Part shown: positions 38,601-47,752 of the stretch, one piece after another | Position numbering within the stretch: position 1 is the stretch's first letter | Layout of the letters: each line of letters starts with the position of its first letter | NCBI GenBank assembly: GCA_003116975.1 | Contig: BGKB01000095.1 | Coordinates: 62,001 to 126,000 of the forward strand | Origin: Aurantiochytrium sp. KH105 | Taxonomy: Eukaryota > Sar > Bigyra > Thraustochytrida > Thraustochytriidae | Reading direction: 5' to 3' | Length of the DNA: 64,000 bases | Program-made: the position numbers and the translations under genes | The notes under the pieces: model-generated | Told to the model about the DNA's origin: nothing | Database searches by the model: none | What the model saw: only the letters and a program-made list of their open reading frames with translations

Positions 38601-39134
38601 TGGAACGGAGACTCCGCAAATCTCGTCGCTTGGAACACCCTCGGAAACGTCAGAGACCTGTCGCAGCGTGAGCCACTTTATCGTCAAAGATTTCGAGCTG
38701 TTTGCGGAATGCCCTGATGGTTTATGCAGCTGTTCCTGCCAGCTGGCTGGCCCAAGTCCCAGAACGGCAGCAACTCGTTGTGCCTTTTTGTTGTCGTCGA
38801 AAAAATCCGTGCCGCCAAGGGGACAAAAGATCGCGCCAGCCTTGAGGACTGCCACGTACGCGAGAACAAGGTCGTTGCCCTCAAGTGCGACAGCGACGAC
38901 GTCTCCCTGTCGCACACCTCTTTTCCTAAGCCCACGCGCGAGCGACGTGGTCACGACGTCAAGATCGCCATGGCTCACCGTCGCCGTGGCAGCACAAGAT
39001 GCTTCTTTGCGCTCGCAGTCCTGCGCGTGCCATTTGCAGGGCAAGAGCGCGGGGCGCTCCTTGTGCGCACGGAGCGACGCCGTAATGGCCGCGGCCAAGT
39101 TGTTCTTGGCGGTGGTGGTGGTAATAGCAGCCAT
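35625..39134 (-). CDS. NRPS-like adenylation-carrier-reductase (A-T-R) protein
   Basis: 1169 aa, intronless. Adenylation domain about 20-540: A3 IIFTSGTSRAGEAK (201-214, a slightly divergent phosphate loop), A5 NLYSLSEA, A7 YQTGD, A8 GRLESSKEIKVRGFRVD, and the A10 lysine K535 in GSGKLD. Carrier domain about 565-635, with the phosphopantetheine serine S596 in MGGTSLS. Thioester reductase about 690-970: NAD(P)-binding TGACGFLG (699-706) and catalytic YAQSK (Y876, K880). An acidic linker (about 985-1010) and an Ala-rich tail follow. The architecture is that of 2-aminoadipate reductase and other carboxylate reductases, which activate an acid as AMP ester, load it as a thioester and release an aldehyde or alcohol. 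All catalytic residues are present; the substrate is unknown. There is no condensation domain. Confidence 0.88.
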   Translation of the reverse strand: MAAITTTTAKNNLAAAITASLRAHKERPALLPCKWHAQDCERKEASCAATATVSHGDLDVVTTSLARGLRKRGVRQGDVVAVALEGNDLVLAYVAVLKAGAIFCPLGGTDFFDDNKKAQRVAAVLGLGPASWQEQLHKPSGHSANSSKSLTIKWLTLRQVSDVSEGVPSDEICGVSVPSDDPQNDQDLAGLRSDPRDPVHIIFTSGTSRAGEAKAVVCDHLGSLYSHEHRNIVLKPREDDIMGAALFGIWDVAATLLCGGATVMLPSAICKSPRDLATAIEESGVTRIMLTPSLAAQVCPLLRNSASSSLREVTLCGEKASADLVRRVLSDLGPCGSVVNLYSLSEAHDVAMAQWRKDDVLTESLTDPLHLNVFPQVRVQVSDQGELVVCGDHVALGYYPGRTDAAGSADPVFSTDPDSGTRCYQTGDAGTTVDEGRRIRVDGRLESSKEIKVRGFRVDLDVYEQEVLAALDEVRSCAVLFDEASNALHMYVVPLNLNTIGEQAVLEGVRHARIFPLPSRVVLLDSLPCKPGSGKLDVNALVDLGASHAVDQRVVASSSGDDLEMQIAQLMAKVLGWNPGEAPRRNENFFLMGGTSLSFATLLEELRQLASRSLSLAQAIQQPTVEALARLIKDTSTTRNVGASCPSGRPSRDAVSSTGRKPSGKTSNEEQVLLADCKLAPTIHFKAPTSEECRVALVTGACGFLGAPTVIHLVKMGWRVYCLSRQDISSAEELWTALSRYLSPGQFAEEKGLVLAGMAVPVRGSLRDLPQGKVHGLPSSAYVDCVVHLAGRIDAFAGYAAHREDNVEGTRAVLEYVGKQRPHPRVVLASSSAALPPQGSEAAKSVDMWPPVLLHRQGTVASMLTSHLYNGVYEGYAQSKWVVEQIFADALERGLEGVIVRASHIAPQSALHMCQLEELAPERHVHLMALVDYAATGLLLQPPIPLPSSCPVSFAFVNEVAELFAALASKCESPSEILPRLVPPIRGSFDDGRDDASNENDDDDDDDDGDGERQHRDGSKVCQMRSEAAKTLSTRVARKEVLASEEEDEEQRPIFSDSGQTRNSRRPCVVHAVREAVDACLLAAEVPAGGALAAGFAEAGFAEAAQRASGPPVAAEAAHIIFAGAVGLCERPLRAGLRGSAAELEALVAARRDALRKKRGPASQAQAQA

Positions 39135-39180
39135 AAAGAGAAGAGCAAAGCAGCAGCTAGTATCTCTTATGATGTTAAAC

Positions 39181-39186
39181 TTTATT
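39181..39186 (-). terminator. AATAAA polyadenylation signal for AP-1 gamma
   Basis: AATAAA on the minus strand, 24 bp past the gamma-adaptin stop and 46 bp before the ATG of the NRPS-like gene. It shows how tightly these transcription units are packed. Confidence 0.6.
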
Positions 39187-39209
39187 GGTTTGGATCTGCA
39201 AACTCTTAC

Positions 39210-41840
39210 TCAGAGTCCAGGAGGAAATCCCTGCACGGTGGCCTGCTCGACAACTTGTTGGCCGTTCATCGTGTAAGTAATTTTGATCTTCATGACGATT
39301 GGCTTGGCGCCCTGCATCGAGTTGACGAGAATGATCCTCTGCTGCACACTGCCAGAGTTGAAGGCAGGCAAGGAATGCCCGCTGGGCGACTCCATGCGTT
39401 GGGAAATGAATTTGGGCACCGCGCTTTGCAGCACAAAGCCGGAAACCTCTTCCGAATTGCTGTTCGAGTATGTGGCAGTGACGATGACCTCTTTGTTGCC
39501 GCTACCGCGCGCAAAGTCCATCGTGACACTGATGCCGCCTTTCTCGAATGCCTTGAGCGACGGAAAGCTCTCGCCCATACCAGCGCTACCGTTGCTGGTC
39601 GGCTCGCTACCAAAGACTCCCAAAAGGTCATCGCCACCCGAAGACCGAGATGCGGGCACCGGTGCGGCCGCGGGCTGCGCGGAGGCGCCGCCACCGCCGC
39701 CAAAGATATCTGCCAAAAGGTCCGTGGACTGCCCAGCACCAGCCGCACTAGAAGCAGCTGCGCCCGCTGTAGAGCTCGCGGCGGTGCTCGAGCCTCCGCC
39801 GCCGCCGAAAATGTCGTCGAGATCAAGCAGGTTGGACGACTCCTTTGCAGGAGCGGCGCTGCGGCCCTTCTTTTTGGACTTTGCCCGCCGAGCCGCCGCC
39901 TCGTCCTCCGAGTCATCAGAGTCGTCATCATCGGAATCGTCATCGTCGTCATCATCGGAATCGTCATCGTCTTCCCCGCCGTCCAGCATGTAGTCCTCAT
40001 CATCGTCGCCTCCCAGGACGGCCTCGGCGGCACGCACCCTCCGCTCTGCCAACTCCTCGTCGGTGGGCGCGGGCATCTGTGCAAGCCATTCATTCTTGAG
40101 CGTCGAGTCAAAGTCACTCTCGACAATGGCGAAAAACTCCGTGGACCGGGCCTGGAGATCCGCGTTCATGGACTGCTCGTAAGTCTTGAGCAAGTCGTGG
40201 ATGCGCGGACGCGTCTCCTGGAAACGGACAGACAACTTGGCGTAGGCCGTGAGCACCATGCCTTTGACGGCGGTCGTAGCGTCGTGGCTGCGACGCGTCT
40301 CCTCCAAAAGATCGAGGACCTCGTCCTCGGAACGCGGCGTGTACATGTCGGTAGATTCCTCCTTCTCGACTGGCACAAAGACGAGCGTCCCGTACTCGCC
40401 AAGCGTCCACACAGCAACGCAGACAAGCCCGCGCTGACTCTTGTCCTCCGTGAGGGCATCAAAGAGGCGATGCGCGACCTGGGCCCGAAAGCTCTCGCTC
40501 TCCGGCTGGCCAATGAGGGCCACGGCCGATTGCCAAACCTGATCGCGGCAAAGTGAACCCGCGATACAGAGCGCCGAAATGAGCGTGTGAATGTGCCATG
40601 CCTTGTTGGGCGCGAAAAGAAAGGTAGCGTCCAAGAGACGCGTGCAGAGCGTCTCCTTTTGCTCCTCGGGGGCCACGACGAGGTAGTTGAGGATCTCTTT
40701 GGACAGCGGGACGATGGAGTCTCTGTTGAGCAAGGCAAAAACAAGCTCAATAGCGCGAGAGCGAATCGAAGAGTCCGAATCGCGCAAGCATTCCACAATG
40801 GTATCCCTGTGTCGCTGCACAGCGTCCTTGTCAATGTCCACCACGTTGTTGAGCATGTACAGCGCAATGTAGCGGATGTTGTTGTCGCGGTTCTGCAAGA
40901 AGCGGCCGAGAATATTGATGGCCAGAACGCGCAGACCGTCCTCGCAGTCGATCATGAGGATCGTTCTTACACACTCGTACAGGATGGAGTTGCCCGAGTT
41001 GCGGTTGCCCTCCGTGTTCGTGGCGACCTGCGCAAGAATGTCGTTCATTTGCTCCGAGGCACCAGCGTGACCCTTGCCGAGAAGACCGAGAAGCTGGAGG
41101 ATTTGCACCTGCAGAAACGGGTCCGTAATACCGTTGACATCGTACTCGGGCGCGTAGCCGCTAAGCACGAGCTCCTTGAGCGTTCGCACGAGCACAGGAA
41201 CCGCCTTGCGCACCTTCTTGATGAACCCTGGATGGGCCCGCGCTACCTGGGCCAGAAGAGTCGCAGAGGTGAGTTTGACCGCGTGATTCCTGTCCTGCAG
41301 CATCTGCACAGCGACGGGGACAAAGTCCTCGACCATGTCGGGCACCTTTTTCAAAATTTGCACAGCGCAGAGAGTTGCCTTCTTGCGTACATAGACGTTC
41401 GAGTGCGAGAGCAGCTTGAGAACCTGGTTTGAAAGGTCACGAAGCATATCCTTGTTACTCACATTGCCCAAGGCGGCGAGGGCGAGGCCTTGCACAAACT
41501 GGTTGCGGTGCTCCAGATCCGAGCTCAGCGAGTTCGTTACGAGCGTCAGGACTTCTGCGCTCTCCTCGACGAGGATAGCGAGACCAAGGTAGCCCACGCG
41601 TTTATCGAGGAATCTTGGGCTCGCAATCAGCTTCAGGCACTCCATTTGGCCAAAGTGACTTGGGTACCCAAGCATGTGGATGAAGAGGAGCTTGGCTACA
41701 TTCCGGTGTCGAAAGGTGGCGTCCTCGTCCTTGAAGGAGGTGCGAATGAGCGCGCATTCTTTCGCAATTACGGCGCGCTCCTCCGCCGCCGTCTTGCACG
41801 CGCGCACATTGCGAATCAGGTCTCTCAGCTTGATCGACAT
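39210..41840 (-). CDS. AP1G1: AP-1 complex subunit gamma (gamma-adaptin)
   Basis: 876 aa from ATG 41840 (MSIKLRDLIRNVRACKTAAE); the frame is open 15 codons further but from GTG only. Large subunit of the AP-1 clathrin adaptor of the trans-Golgi network and endosomes. The trunk (about 1-580) is an adaptin HEAT solenoid with hallmark stretches: RHRNVAKLLFIHMLGYPSHF, MECLKLIASPRFLDKRVGYL, FVQGLALAALGNVSNKDM, VRKKATLCAVQILKKVP and LRVLAINILGRFL. A hinge (about 615-760) is rich in Asp/Ser, then Gly/Ala with DLLADIFGG-type repeats that may bind clathrin or accessory proteins. The gamma-ear (about 765-876) starts GGISVTMDFARG and ends VQGFPPGL. Alpha-adaptin is longer with a different ear, so gamma is preferred. 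Confidence 0.93.
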   Translation of the reverse strand: MSIKLRDLIRNVRACKTAAEERAVIAKECALIRTSFKDEDATFRHRNVAKLLFIHMLGYPSHFGQMECLKLIASPRFLDKRVGYLGLAILVEESAEVLTLVTNSLSSDLEHRNQFVQGLALAALGNVSNKDMLRDLSNQVLKLLSHSNVYVRKKATLCAVQILKKVPDMVEDFVPVAVQMLQDRNHAVKLTSATLLAQVARAHPGFIKKVRKAVPVLVRTLKELVLSGYAPEYDVNGITDPFLQVQILQLLGLLGKGHAGASEQMNDILAQVATNTEGNRNSGNSILYECVRTILMIDCEDGLRVLAINILGRFLQNRDNNIRYIALYMLNNVVDIDKDAVQRHRDTIVECLRDSDSSIRSRAIELVFALLNRDSIVPLSKEILNYLVVAPEEQKETLCTRLLDATFLFAPNKAWHIHTLISALCIAGSLCRDQVWQSAVALIGQPESESFRAQVAHRLFDALTEDKSQRGLVCVAVWTLGEYGTLVFVPVEKEESTDMYTPRSEDEVLDLLEETRRSHDATTAVKGMVLTAYAKLSVRFQETRPRIHDLLKTYEQSMNADLQARSTEFFAIVESDFDSTLKNEWLAQMPAPTDEELAERRVRAAEAVLGGDDDEDYMLDGGEDDDDSDDDDDDDSDDDDSDDSEDEAAARRAKSKKKGRSAAPAKESSNLLDLDDIFGGGGGSSTAASSTAGAAASSAAGAGQSTDLLADIFGGGGGASAQPAAAPVPASRSSGGDDLLGVFGSEPTSNGSAGMGESFPSLKAFEKGGISVTMDFARGSGNKEVIVTATYSNSNSEEVSGFVLQSAVPKFISQRMESPSGHSLPAFNSGSVQQRIILVNSMQGAKPIVMKIKITYTMNGQQVVEQATVQGFPPGL

Positions 41841-42582
41841 TGTGCTGCTGCTGCTGCTGCTACTTTCGTAGTGCCAGCGTGTCACGCCACCTCCTCGTCA
41901 ACGCTTCTGTCGACGCGGCCTGCTGGGCCAGGCGGTGGGCTCGCGCAGCCAGGCGGGGACGCGGCCTCTCTGGCCGGCCTCTCGCTCTGCGCGCAGCTCG
42001 CGCCGGCCGCGATGGAATCGGGCTTGGCCTCCGGCAGCGGCAGCAGCGCGGCGGCGCAGCCCCGGCTCCTTGCTCGCCTCCGCTTCTCGACGCCGCTCGC
42101 GGCCGTCCGGCGCGGGCGGAGGAGACTCGCGGCAGCCGCGCGGGCGCCGCGGGCGAGCGCGGGGGCGAGGGCTCGGGCCGCGCGGCGCGACAGACGGCTG
42201 CGACCGCTGGACGCACGCCGCCGAGGCAAACGGTGCTCCGTTCGATGATGCAAGACTGGCAAACTCGAGACACGATCTTTTGCCGCGCTCACCTTACTTT
42301 GCACATGCGAGAGATCGGTTGGAAGACAGCTTGTTAAGGTGGGTCTGCTTCTCTTTGTGTGCTTGACGTAGTCGACGCGGCTGGAATGACCCCGACGAGG
42401 ACCGCGGAAAATGGCCAGCAAAAGGCTTACGATCGCATGTCAGCGAGACGTAGACGGGATTCGTCAAGGATCTTCTCTTTTTTTTCTTTTGTTTTTATCA
42501 TCTTAATGCTGTCGTTGCGCCACTCGTAATGTCGGACTGCAAAAAGAAGGACGATGCAAATTTTGTTTACTGCAGATATAAA
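41841..42582. other. Intergenic, AP-1 gamma promoter side
   Basis: CTG-rich leader next to the gamma-adaptin ATG, then very GC-rich DNA, then AT-richer sequence at the 3' end of the transporter gene. Open frames are Arg/Ala-rich shadows. No gene supported. Confidence 0.5.
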
Positions 42583-44070
42583 TTAGATGGCTGGGTCGGT
42601 GGCGGCGGTGGAAATGGTGAGCCCCGCGAAACACCACATGGTCATGGAAATCATGCCAACGATGTACTGATTAATCTGGCCAAGACTGATGATCTGGCCT
42701 TGCTTGGGGGGCGCACAAATCGCGCACATGTTGGCCGTGGGGACAAAGGCCTCGAAAAAGAGAATGATCAGCAGGAGCTGGTCCTGAGGAAAAACGTCAA
42801 TGGCAGCGTAAAGAAGCGCAAAGGTGACGCCAGGAATGAAAATGGTACGGCCGAAAACAAAAACAAAAAGTGTGCGTCGAGAAATGCCCATGGCCTCCTC
42901 GTCTCCGCCGAGAAGCTCGCTGTAGCGCGTCTTGGTCATCTTGTTGCCAATAAGCAAAGCAAGCGCGAGCGTGACGACCGAAACAAGTCCCGGAGCAAAG
43001 TATTCGAGCACGGCAACAAAGGGTGTCGCTGGCGTATTCTCACTAAAGATCCATGCTTGTAATGACGGGATGACGCCCACAATGATGGCCAATATCATGG
43101 CGAGCACGGGAGGCTGCGCCACGGACTTTAGCAAGATGATGGGCCACTTGCACTTTTGCCTGAGCGTGCGCGGCGCGTCGGCGTCAGGGTCCTCGACATT
43201 ATTCGCAGTCGCGGTCGCGCCGCCGGCCGGATAGGTGCAGGCTCTCTCGTCTTTTGAACAGTGCCTGGGCAAGGTCTCCTGTACCACGCTAGTCGAAGGC
43301 TCATAGGGTGCTTGTGAGCCCTGTGCTTGCGCCGGTGTTGGCGCTCGAGCAGCAGGGGGCAGTGCGAGTTCGTTGGTCTCGCCATTTTCGATTTCGCTTT
43401 GCCGACGTGTTTCCATCACGGGGACACGCGCAAAGTCATCGGTCTCTGCAGGTTGTTCTTCTAACTTGCGGGTTACGTCGGCAGCCGAGGCTGGGGCGCT
43501 CTTCTCGCTCGCGCGCTCGACTGCTGTCAACACGGAGGCAGTCGCGTACATCATAATGTCTGGGAAAATAATGTAGATGAAGAGGTAGAGCTGGCCCTGC
43601 TCGACGCACTCGTCAGAGGTAAAGTACACGCTGTCTGGATTCGTGCTCGAGGTAAAGTAGCTCGGTTTGCGGATATTGCCTTCTGAGCAAACGGCGGAGA
43701 TAAACACTAACGGGAGCGCAGTGATGTTCGGGAACGTGAGTGCAAAGATGTACCACTTGCGGAATTCTTTCGTGGGTTTGCCGACCAGCACGAGGACGAG
43801 TGCGAGCAAAAAGTTCAAGACGATAATTATAACGCCCATGACCCCGAGGACCCAAACCTCTCTGAAGAGTTGCTGAGAGAGGCCCTGACCAAGTCGAACA
43901 AAGACGAGCGATGGCGCGTACACCCACTTGCTTAGCCACGAGAGCGTCGCAGATGATCTTTCATCAAAAATACCCTTGCGCACGCCCCACGCCCCTGCGC
44001 CGAGGATCAAGAATACCGGAAGGATCGCCTTGACACTCGTCCACATGAGCTCCCCAATGTTGACCGCCAT
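42583..44070 (-). CDS. PIN/PILS-like auxin-efflux-carrier-family transporter, copy 1
   Basis: 495 aa, intronless. Membrane transport protein (Mem_trans) fold: a hydrophobic N-terminal half (about 1-185) and C-terminal half (about 325-495) flank a hydrophilic Ser/Ala/Glu-rich loop (about 190-315). N-terminal segments include WTSVKAILPVFLILGAGAWG, LSWLSKWVYAPSLVFVRLGQ and FALTFPNITALPLVFISAVC; the NITALPLV stretch matches the conserved Asn/Pro crossover of the family. The C-terminal half has GLVSVVTLALALLIGNKM and FVPTANMCAICAPPKQGQII, the second helix break. Relatives are ER-located PILS or secondary carriers of organic anions. It is paralogous to the next gene upstream on the same strand; the two loops have diverged most. 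Confidence 0.88.
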   Translation of the reverse strand: MAVNIGELMWTSVKAILPVFLILGAGAWGVRKGIFDERSSATLSWLSKWVYAPSLVFVRLGQGLSQQLFREVWVLGVMGVIIIVLNFLLALVLVLVGKPTKEFRKWYIFALTFPNITALPLVFISAVCSEGNIRKPSYFTSSTNPDSVYFTSDECVEQGQLYLFIYIIFPDIMMYATASVLTAVERASEKSAPASAADVTRKLEEQPAETDDFARVPVMETRRQSEIENGETNELALPPAARAPTPAQAQGSQAPYEPSTSVVQETLPRHCSKDERACTYPAGGATATANNVEDPDADAPRTLRQKCKWPIILLKSVAQPPVLAMILAIIVGVIPSLQAWIFSENTPATPFVAVLEYFAPGLVSVVTLALALLIGNKMTKTRYSELLGGDEEAMGISRRTLFVFVFGRTIFIPGVTFALLYAAIDVFPQDQLLLIILFFEAFVPTANMCAICAPPKQGQIISLGQINQYIVGMISMTMWCFAGLTISTAATDPAI

Positions 44071-45219
44071 GGTTGCTCCCTTGGTTGCTCCCTTGGTTGC
44101 TCGCTTACTTGCTCGCTTACTTGCTTGCTTGCTTGCTTGCCTGGTACCCTGGAAAGGAGCGAGGTCTATCTATCTACGCCCTGCCTGTAGCAGGCAAAGC
44201 TTTCGGTCGCGCTGTTCGCGATTTGTCGCCAGCGACCCAGCGAGCAGAAAGGATCGACGAACGGAGCAAGGCGGACCGTTCGCGCGTCGCGTCTCGTCTC
44301 GCCTCCCCGGCGGGTTGCCTCTCTTTGCCCGAGGAAGCCCTGGCCGGTTCAGGCACGCCGCGGTCCGTGTCCAGCACGACCTGCGCCGCGAACCGACGCA
44401 CGGTCCCGATTCTGCCGCCGGCTGCGGCTGCGGCTTCTCCCGCGGCCTGCGCGCGCTCCGCGAGGCCGTCCACGTCCACGTCGTGCGCGTCCACGACCAC
44501 GTCCACGTCCGAGCTACGTATGCCGCGGAGAGTAGTCGCCGCGACCGCCAGTCGACGGCTCCAGGGTATATATATTCGCTGCTCCGCTCCGGCGGTCTGC
44601 AGCTCGCCGCGCGCGAGGCGAGGCGGACGCGTCCGTGCCGCTGCCCGTCGCGGCGATGGTGATGGCGGCGGCGATGGCGCTCTGCCCGCGCCAGAAGCCC
44701 GCGTCGCGTCGCGTCGCGTCGCGTCGCCGCTTCGCTTGCCGCACCGCGCGTCACCCGGCTGCTCGGCGATGCGCGATTTGTTTCGACGCTTTTCGACGCC
44801 TTGATTCAGGGCCGCCTCGATCCCCCCCCAACCCCGCGTCGGACCCCGCGACGCAGCGGCGCAGGCGGGAGGCCGCGCGGGGCGGGGCGGGGCCTGGCGG
44901 GGCCTGGCGGGCGCGCCGATGCGAGCGGCAGGCAGCGGCGCGTGGACGGCGAGCGAGCGCCGGCTCGGGCGGACTCGCGCCAACCCTACGAGCCCTGTGG
45001 CTTGGGGATGGGATGGGCCGGGGGTCGCCTGTGACCCACCCGCCCTTGTTTATTTATTAGCCCGAGGTGAGCGGTGCGGCCAGCGTCATGAAGAACGAGA
45101 AGGGCCTGTCAGGGGCCGAGGCGGCAGGTGAGGAGGGCCTCGAGGCGAGTGAAACGAGAAAGAAGTCGGGCACTGCAAGCATAAAGAATGTGATAATCTA
45201 AGTATTTTTTAGTAATACA
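44071..45219. other. Intergenic between tandem transporters
   Basis: Simple GCTT repeats close to the copy-1 ATG, then about 800 bp of GC-rich DNA with no supported gene, ending in the 3' flank of copy 2. TATATATA occurs at 44568-44575. Confidence 0.5.
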
Positions 45220-46713
45220 TTACATGGAAACGGCCTCCGTGCTGAGCGTGAGCGCCAGGAAACACCACATGGTCATGCTGAGAATGCCCACCAGGTACTG
45301 GTTGATCATGCCAAGACTAATGATCTGACCCTGTTCGGGAGGCGCGCAAATGGCGCACATATTGGCTGTCGGGACAAAAACCTCGAAAAAGAGGATCATG
45401 AGCAGCATCTGGTTCTTGGGGAAAAGGTCGATCGCGAGGTAAAGCAGAGAAAAGGACACGGCAGGAATGAAGAGCATGCGCCCAAAAACAAAGACAAACA
45501 GAGTTCTTCGCGAAATGCCCATTCGCTCCTCGTCGCCGCCGAGGAGCTCGCTGTACTTTGTCTTGGTCATCTTGGACCCAACGAGTAGCGCAAGCGCAAG
45601 AATAACAACCGAAACCAAACCAGGCGCCAACGTTCTCATAACACTGACGATCGGGGCCGCGGCCGAGTCCGTGTTGAATACAAAGGCCTGGAGCTTGGGG
45701 TTCAAGCCGACAATAAGACCAAAAATCTGCGACAGGACCGCCGGCTGCATGACAACCTCGTACATGATGCCTGCCCACTTGCGCCAACAGCTTGGCGCAG
45801 CCTCCGGCGTGTCTTCTTCAGAGTCGGCGGGCTGCGGAGGCTTCTTGGCATTGTCCATTTTAGACTCCTTGGCGGACAAGACCACCTCGTCCGTGCTGGG
45901 AGCTTCGACAGAAGTTTCCCTTGCAACGTGTGGGGCCGCTTGACCCGAGCTGGGCGAAGCTGGCGCAGGTAGTGCGAGTTCCACAATGTCCGAGTCCATT
46001 CTCTCGTTCGCGCTCGTGGCTTGCGGTCGTACGACCCTGTCGTTCTCCGCGTGGGTCTGCCTGCTACCTTCCTCGAGTGCGTTGACTTCGGCAGTGGATT
46101 CCTCGTCGCTGACTTCACTTGCCACGTCCTTGGCCCGCTCAACTGCTGGCGATTTGCCGGTGGACTTGATGAGTACTGCGGTCATGAAGAGCAACACGTA
46201 AGGAATGGCAATGTAGATGACAAGGTAGAGCTCGCCAGTCTCGATGCACTCGGCGCTCTCGTAGAACTGGTCGTCGCCCGAGAGCGAAAGCGTCTCGATC
46301 TCATTTGCGGGTCGCCGGATCTTGCCACCGGTGCAAACGGCGGAAATAAAGACGAGCGGCAGCGCTGTAATATTTGAAAAGGTCATCGAGTACACGAACC
46401 ATTTTCGGAATGCTTGCGTGGGCTTTGCGACGGGAACGAGCAAAAGTGAGAGAATAAAGTTGATGGAGAGGATGACCACTCCCATGGGCATGAGAATGCC
46501 TACCTCTGCAAAGAGTTCCTGCGAAAACCCTTGGCCGAGGCGAACGAAAACGAGCGACGGCGAGTAGAGCCATTTGGAAAGCCATGAGAGCGCCCCGGCC
46601 GCCTTGGCGTCAAGGATGCCCTTGTGAACGAACCAGGCTCCCAGGCCCATCAGGATGAAAACGGGCAGGATCGCCTTGACGCTCGTCCACATGAGCGACG
46701 CCACATCCGTCAT
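45220..46713 (-). CDS. PIN/PILS-like auxin-efflux-carrier-family transporter, copy 2
   Basis: 497 aa, intronless, same strand and length as copy 1. N-terminus MWTSVKAILPVFILMGLGAW; then WLSKWLYSPSLVFVRLGQGF, the crossover segment TFSNITALPLVFISAVC, an acidic loop (about 195-320), and C-terminal GLVSVVILALALLVGSKMTK, LGGDEERMGISRRTLFVFVF and VPTANMCAICAPPEQGQIIS. The C-terminal half is nearly superposable on copy 1, whereas the loop and the extracytosolic segment near 120-150 differ. Ends TEAVSM. The pair arose by tandem duplication. Substrate unknown: auxin relations in plants do not carry over to protists. Confidence 0.88.
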   Translation of the reverse strand: MTDVASLMWTSVKAILPVFILMGLGAWFVHKGILDAKAAGALSWLSKWLYSPSLVFVRLGQGFSQELFAEVGILMPMGVVILSINFILSLLLVPVAKPTQAFRKWFVYSMTFSNITALPLVFISAVCTGGKIRRPANEIETLSLSGDDQFYESAECIETGELYLVIYIAIPYVLLFMTAVLIKSTGKSPAVERAKDVASEVSDEESTAEVNALEEGSRQTHAENDRVVRPQATSANERMDSDIVELALPAPASPSSGQAAPHVARETSVEAPSTDEVVLSAKESKMDNAKKPPQPADSEEDTPEAAPSCWRKWAGIMYEVVMQPAVLSQIFGLIVGLNPKLQAFVFNTDSAAAPIVSVMRTLAPGLVSVVILALALLVGSKMTKTKYSELLGGDEERMGISRRTLFVFVFGRMLFIPAVSFSLLYLAIDLFPKNQMLLMILFFEVFVPTANMCAICAPPEQGQIISLGMINQYLVGILSMTMWCFLALTLSTEAVSM

Positions 46714-47135
46714 GGTGTCTCCTCGCGTGTCCCCTTCGCCGGCTCCCTTTCTTGCTGCTCCTGCTCCTACTCCTGCTCCTGCTGTTGCTCTTGCTCCTGC
46801 TCCTGCTCTTGCTCTTGCCGCTGGTGGTCTGCCCGATCGCCGGAACTGCTCTTCGTTTTTTCTCGGTCTCGGTCCCGGTCAAGGTCTCGGTCTCGTCTGG
46901 TCCGGCTGCCTCCGTTCCCTCGAGCCTCGCGGGGGTCAAGGCTTGCGAGGCGAGGCGCGGCGTGGGTCGCGGCTGCGTGCCGACCGCCTTCCGTGTTTGC
47001 AGGTCTGCCGCGGCCTTCTTCTGCGCCTAGCTCCCCAGCTGCGAGGCCCTTTCGCCCTCGCGCCGAGCGCCGCGCCGCGCACGCGTGCCAAGACGCCCTC
47101 GGTGCGCCCCTGCTTCCTCCTCTCTTCCCCCTTTG

Positions 47136-47180
<45 letters not shown>

Positions 47181-47752
47181 GCGTCTGCCTGGTCGATTCG
47201 ATTGTGCACGCGCCGCGGCGTCACGACCGCCGCGGGAAGCCGCGGACCAGCTCCGGCTCCGAGGCGCCGCGCGCGGCACGCAGCAGCAGCACTTGGCTGC
47301 TCAGGGCGCGGCGCGAAGCCTGTGTCGCAGCCGCCAGTCGTCGCAGTCGCAGGCATGCATGCATGCATGCACAGGCATCTATCGATCTATGTATGTCCCG
47401 GAAGCTGAAAAAGGTCATGGGTGCCCGGCCAGCAGTGCCAGCAGCAGCAGCCATGGCAAGATAGGCTTCCTCGGCTCGCTGTCGCTGCCGCTGCAGCAGC
47501 TGCAGACGCTGGCGAGCCGGAGGAACAGATGGAGGGAAAAGGAAGGGGTGGGTCTGGCATCGGCGGCGACACGGCGCGCCAGGCGGGGAACGCGCACGCC
47601 CTGCCAGCGAGCAAGAAAGACCAAGCAGAAGCAACTGCTGCTGCTGCCTGCTAGGAAGGGCAGGGAAACTGCAACTGCGGCCGACTGCGGCAGCGAGATC
47701 CACCACACCGTCTCCGTCGTTGCCGGAATGATGACCGGCGATGGATGGATGA
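46714..47752. other. Intergenic with simple repeats
   Basis: Between TBCK (-) and transporter copy 2 (-). Contains a GCTCCT-type hexamer stretch (46755-46815), a GTCT array and GCATGCAT words near 47355. No gene supported. Confidence 0.5.
47135..47180. repeat. (GTCT)11 tetranucleotide repeat
   Basis: Uninterrupted GTCT units about 570-620 bp before the TBCK stop. Confidence 0.95.

Noticed and set aside
38724-40556. 610-codon plus-strand open frame over the AP-1 gamma 3' half
   Set aside because: Antisense shadow of the adaptin hinge and trunk; no domain of its own.
47135-47180. Possible CRISPR-like or satellite array
   Set aside because: A plain GTCT microsatellite with no spacers. No CRISPR is expected in a eukaryotic nuclear genome.
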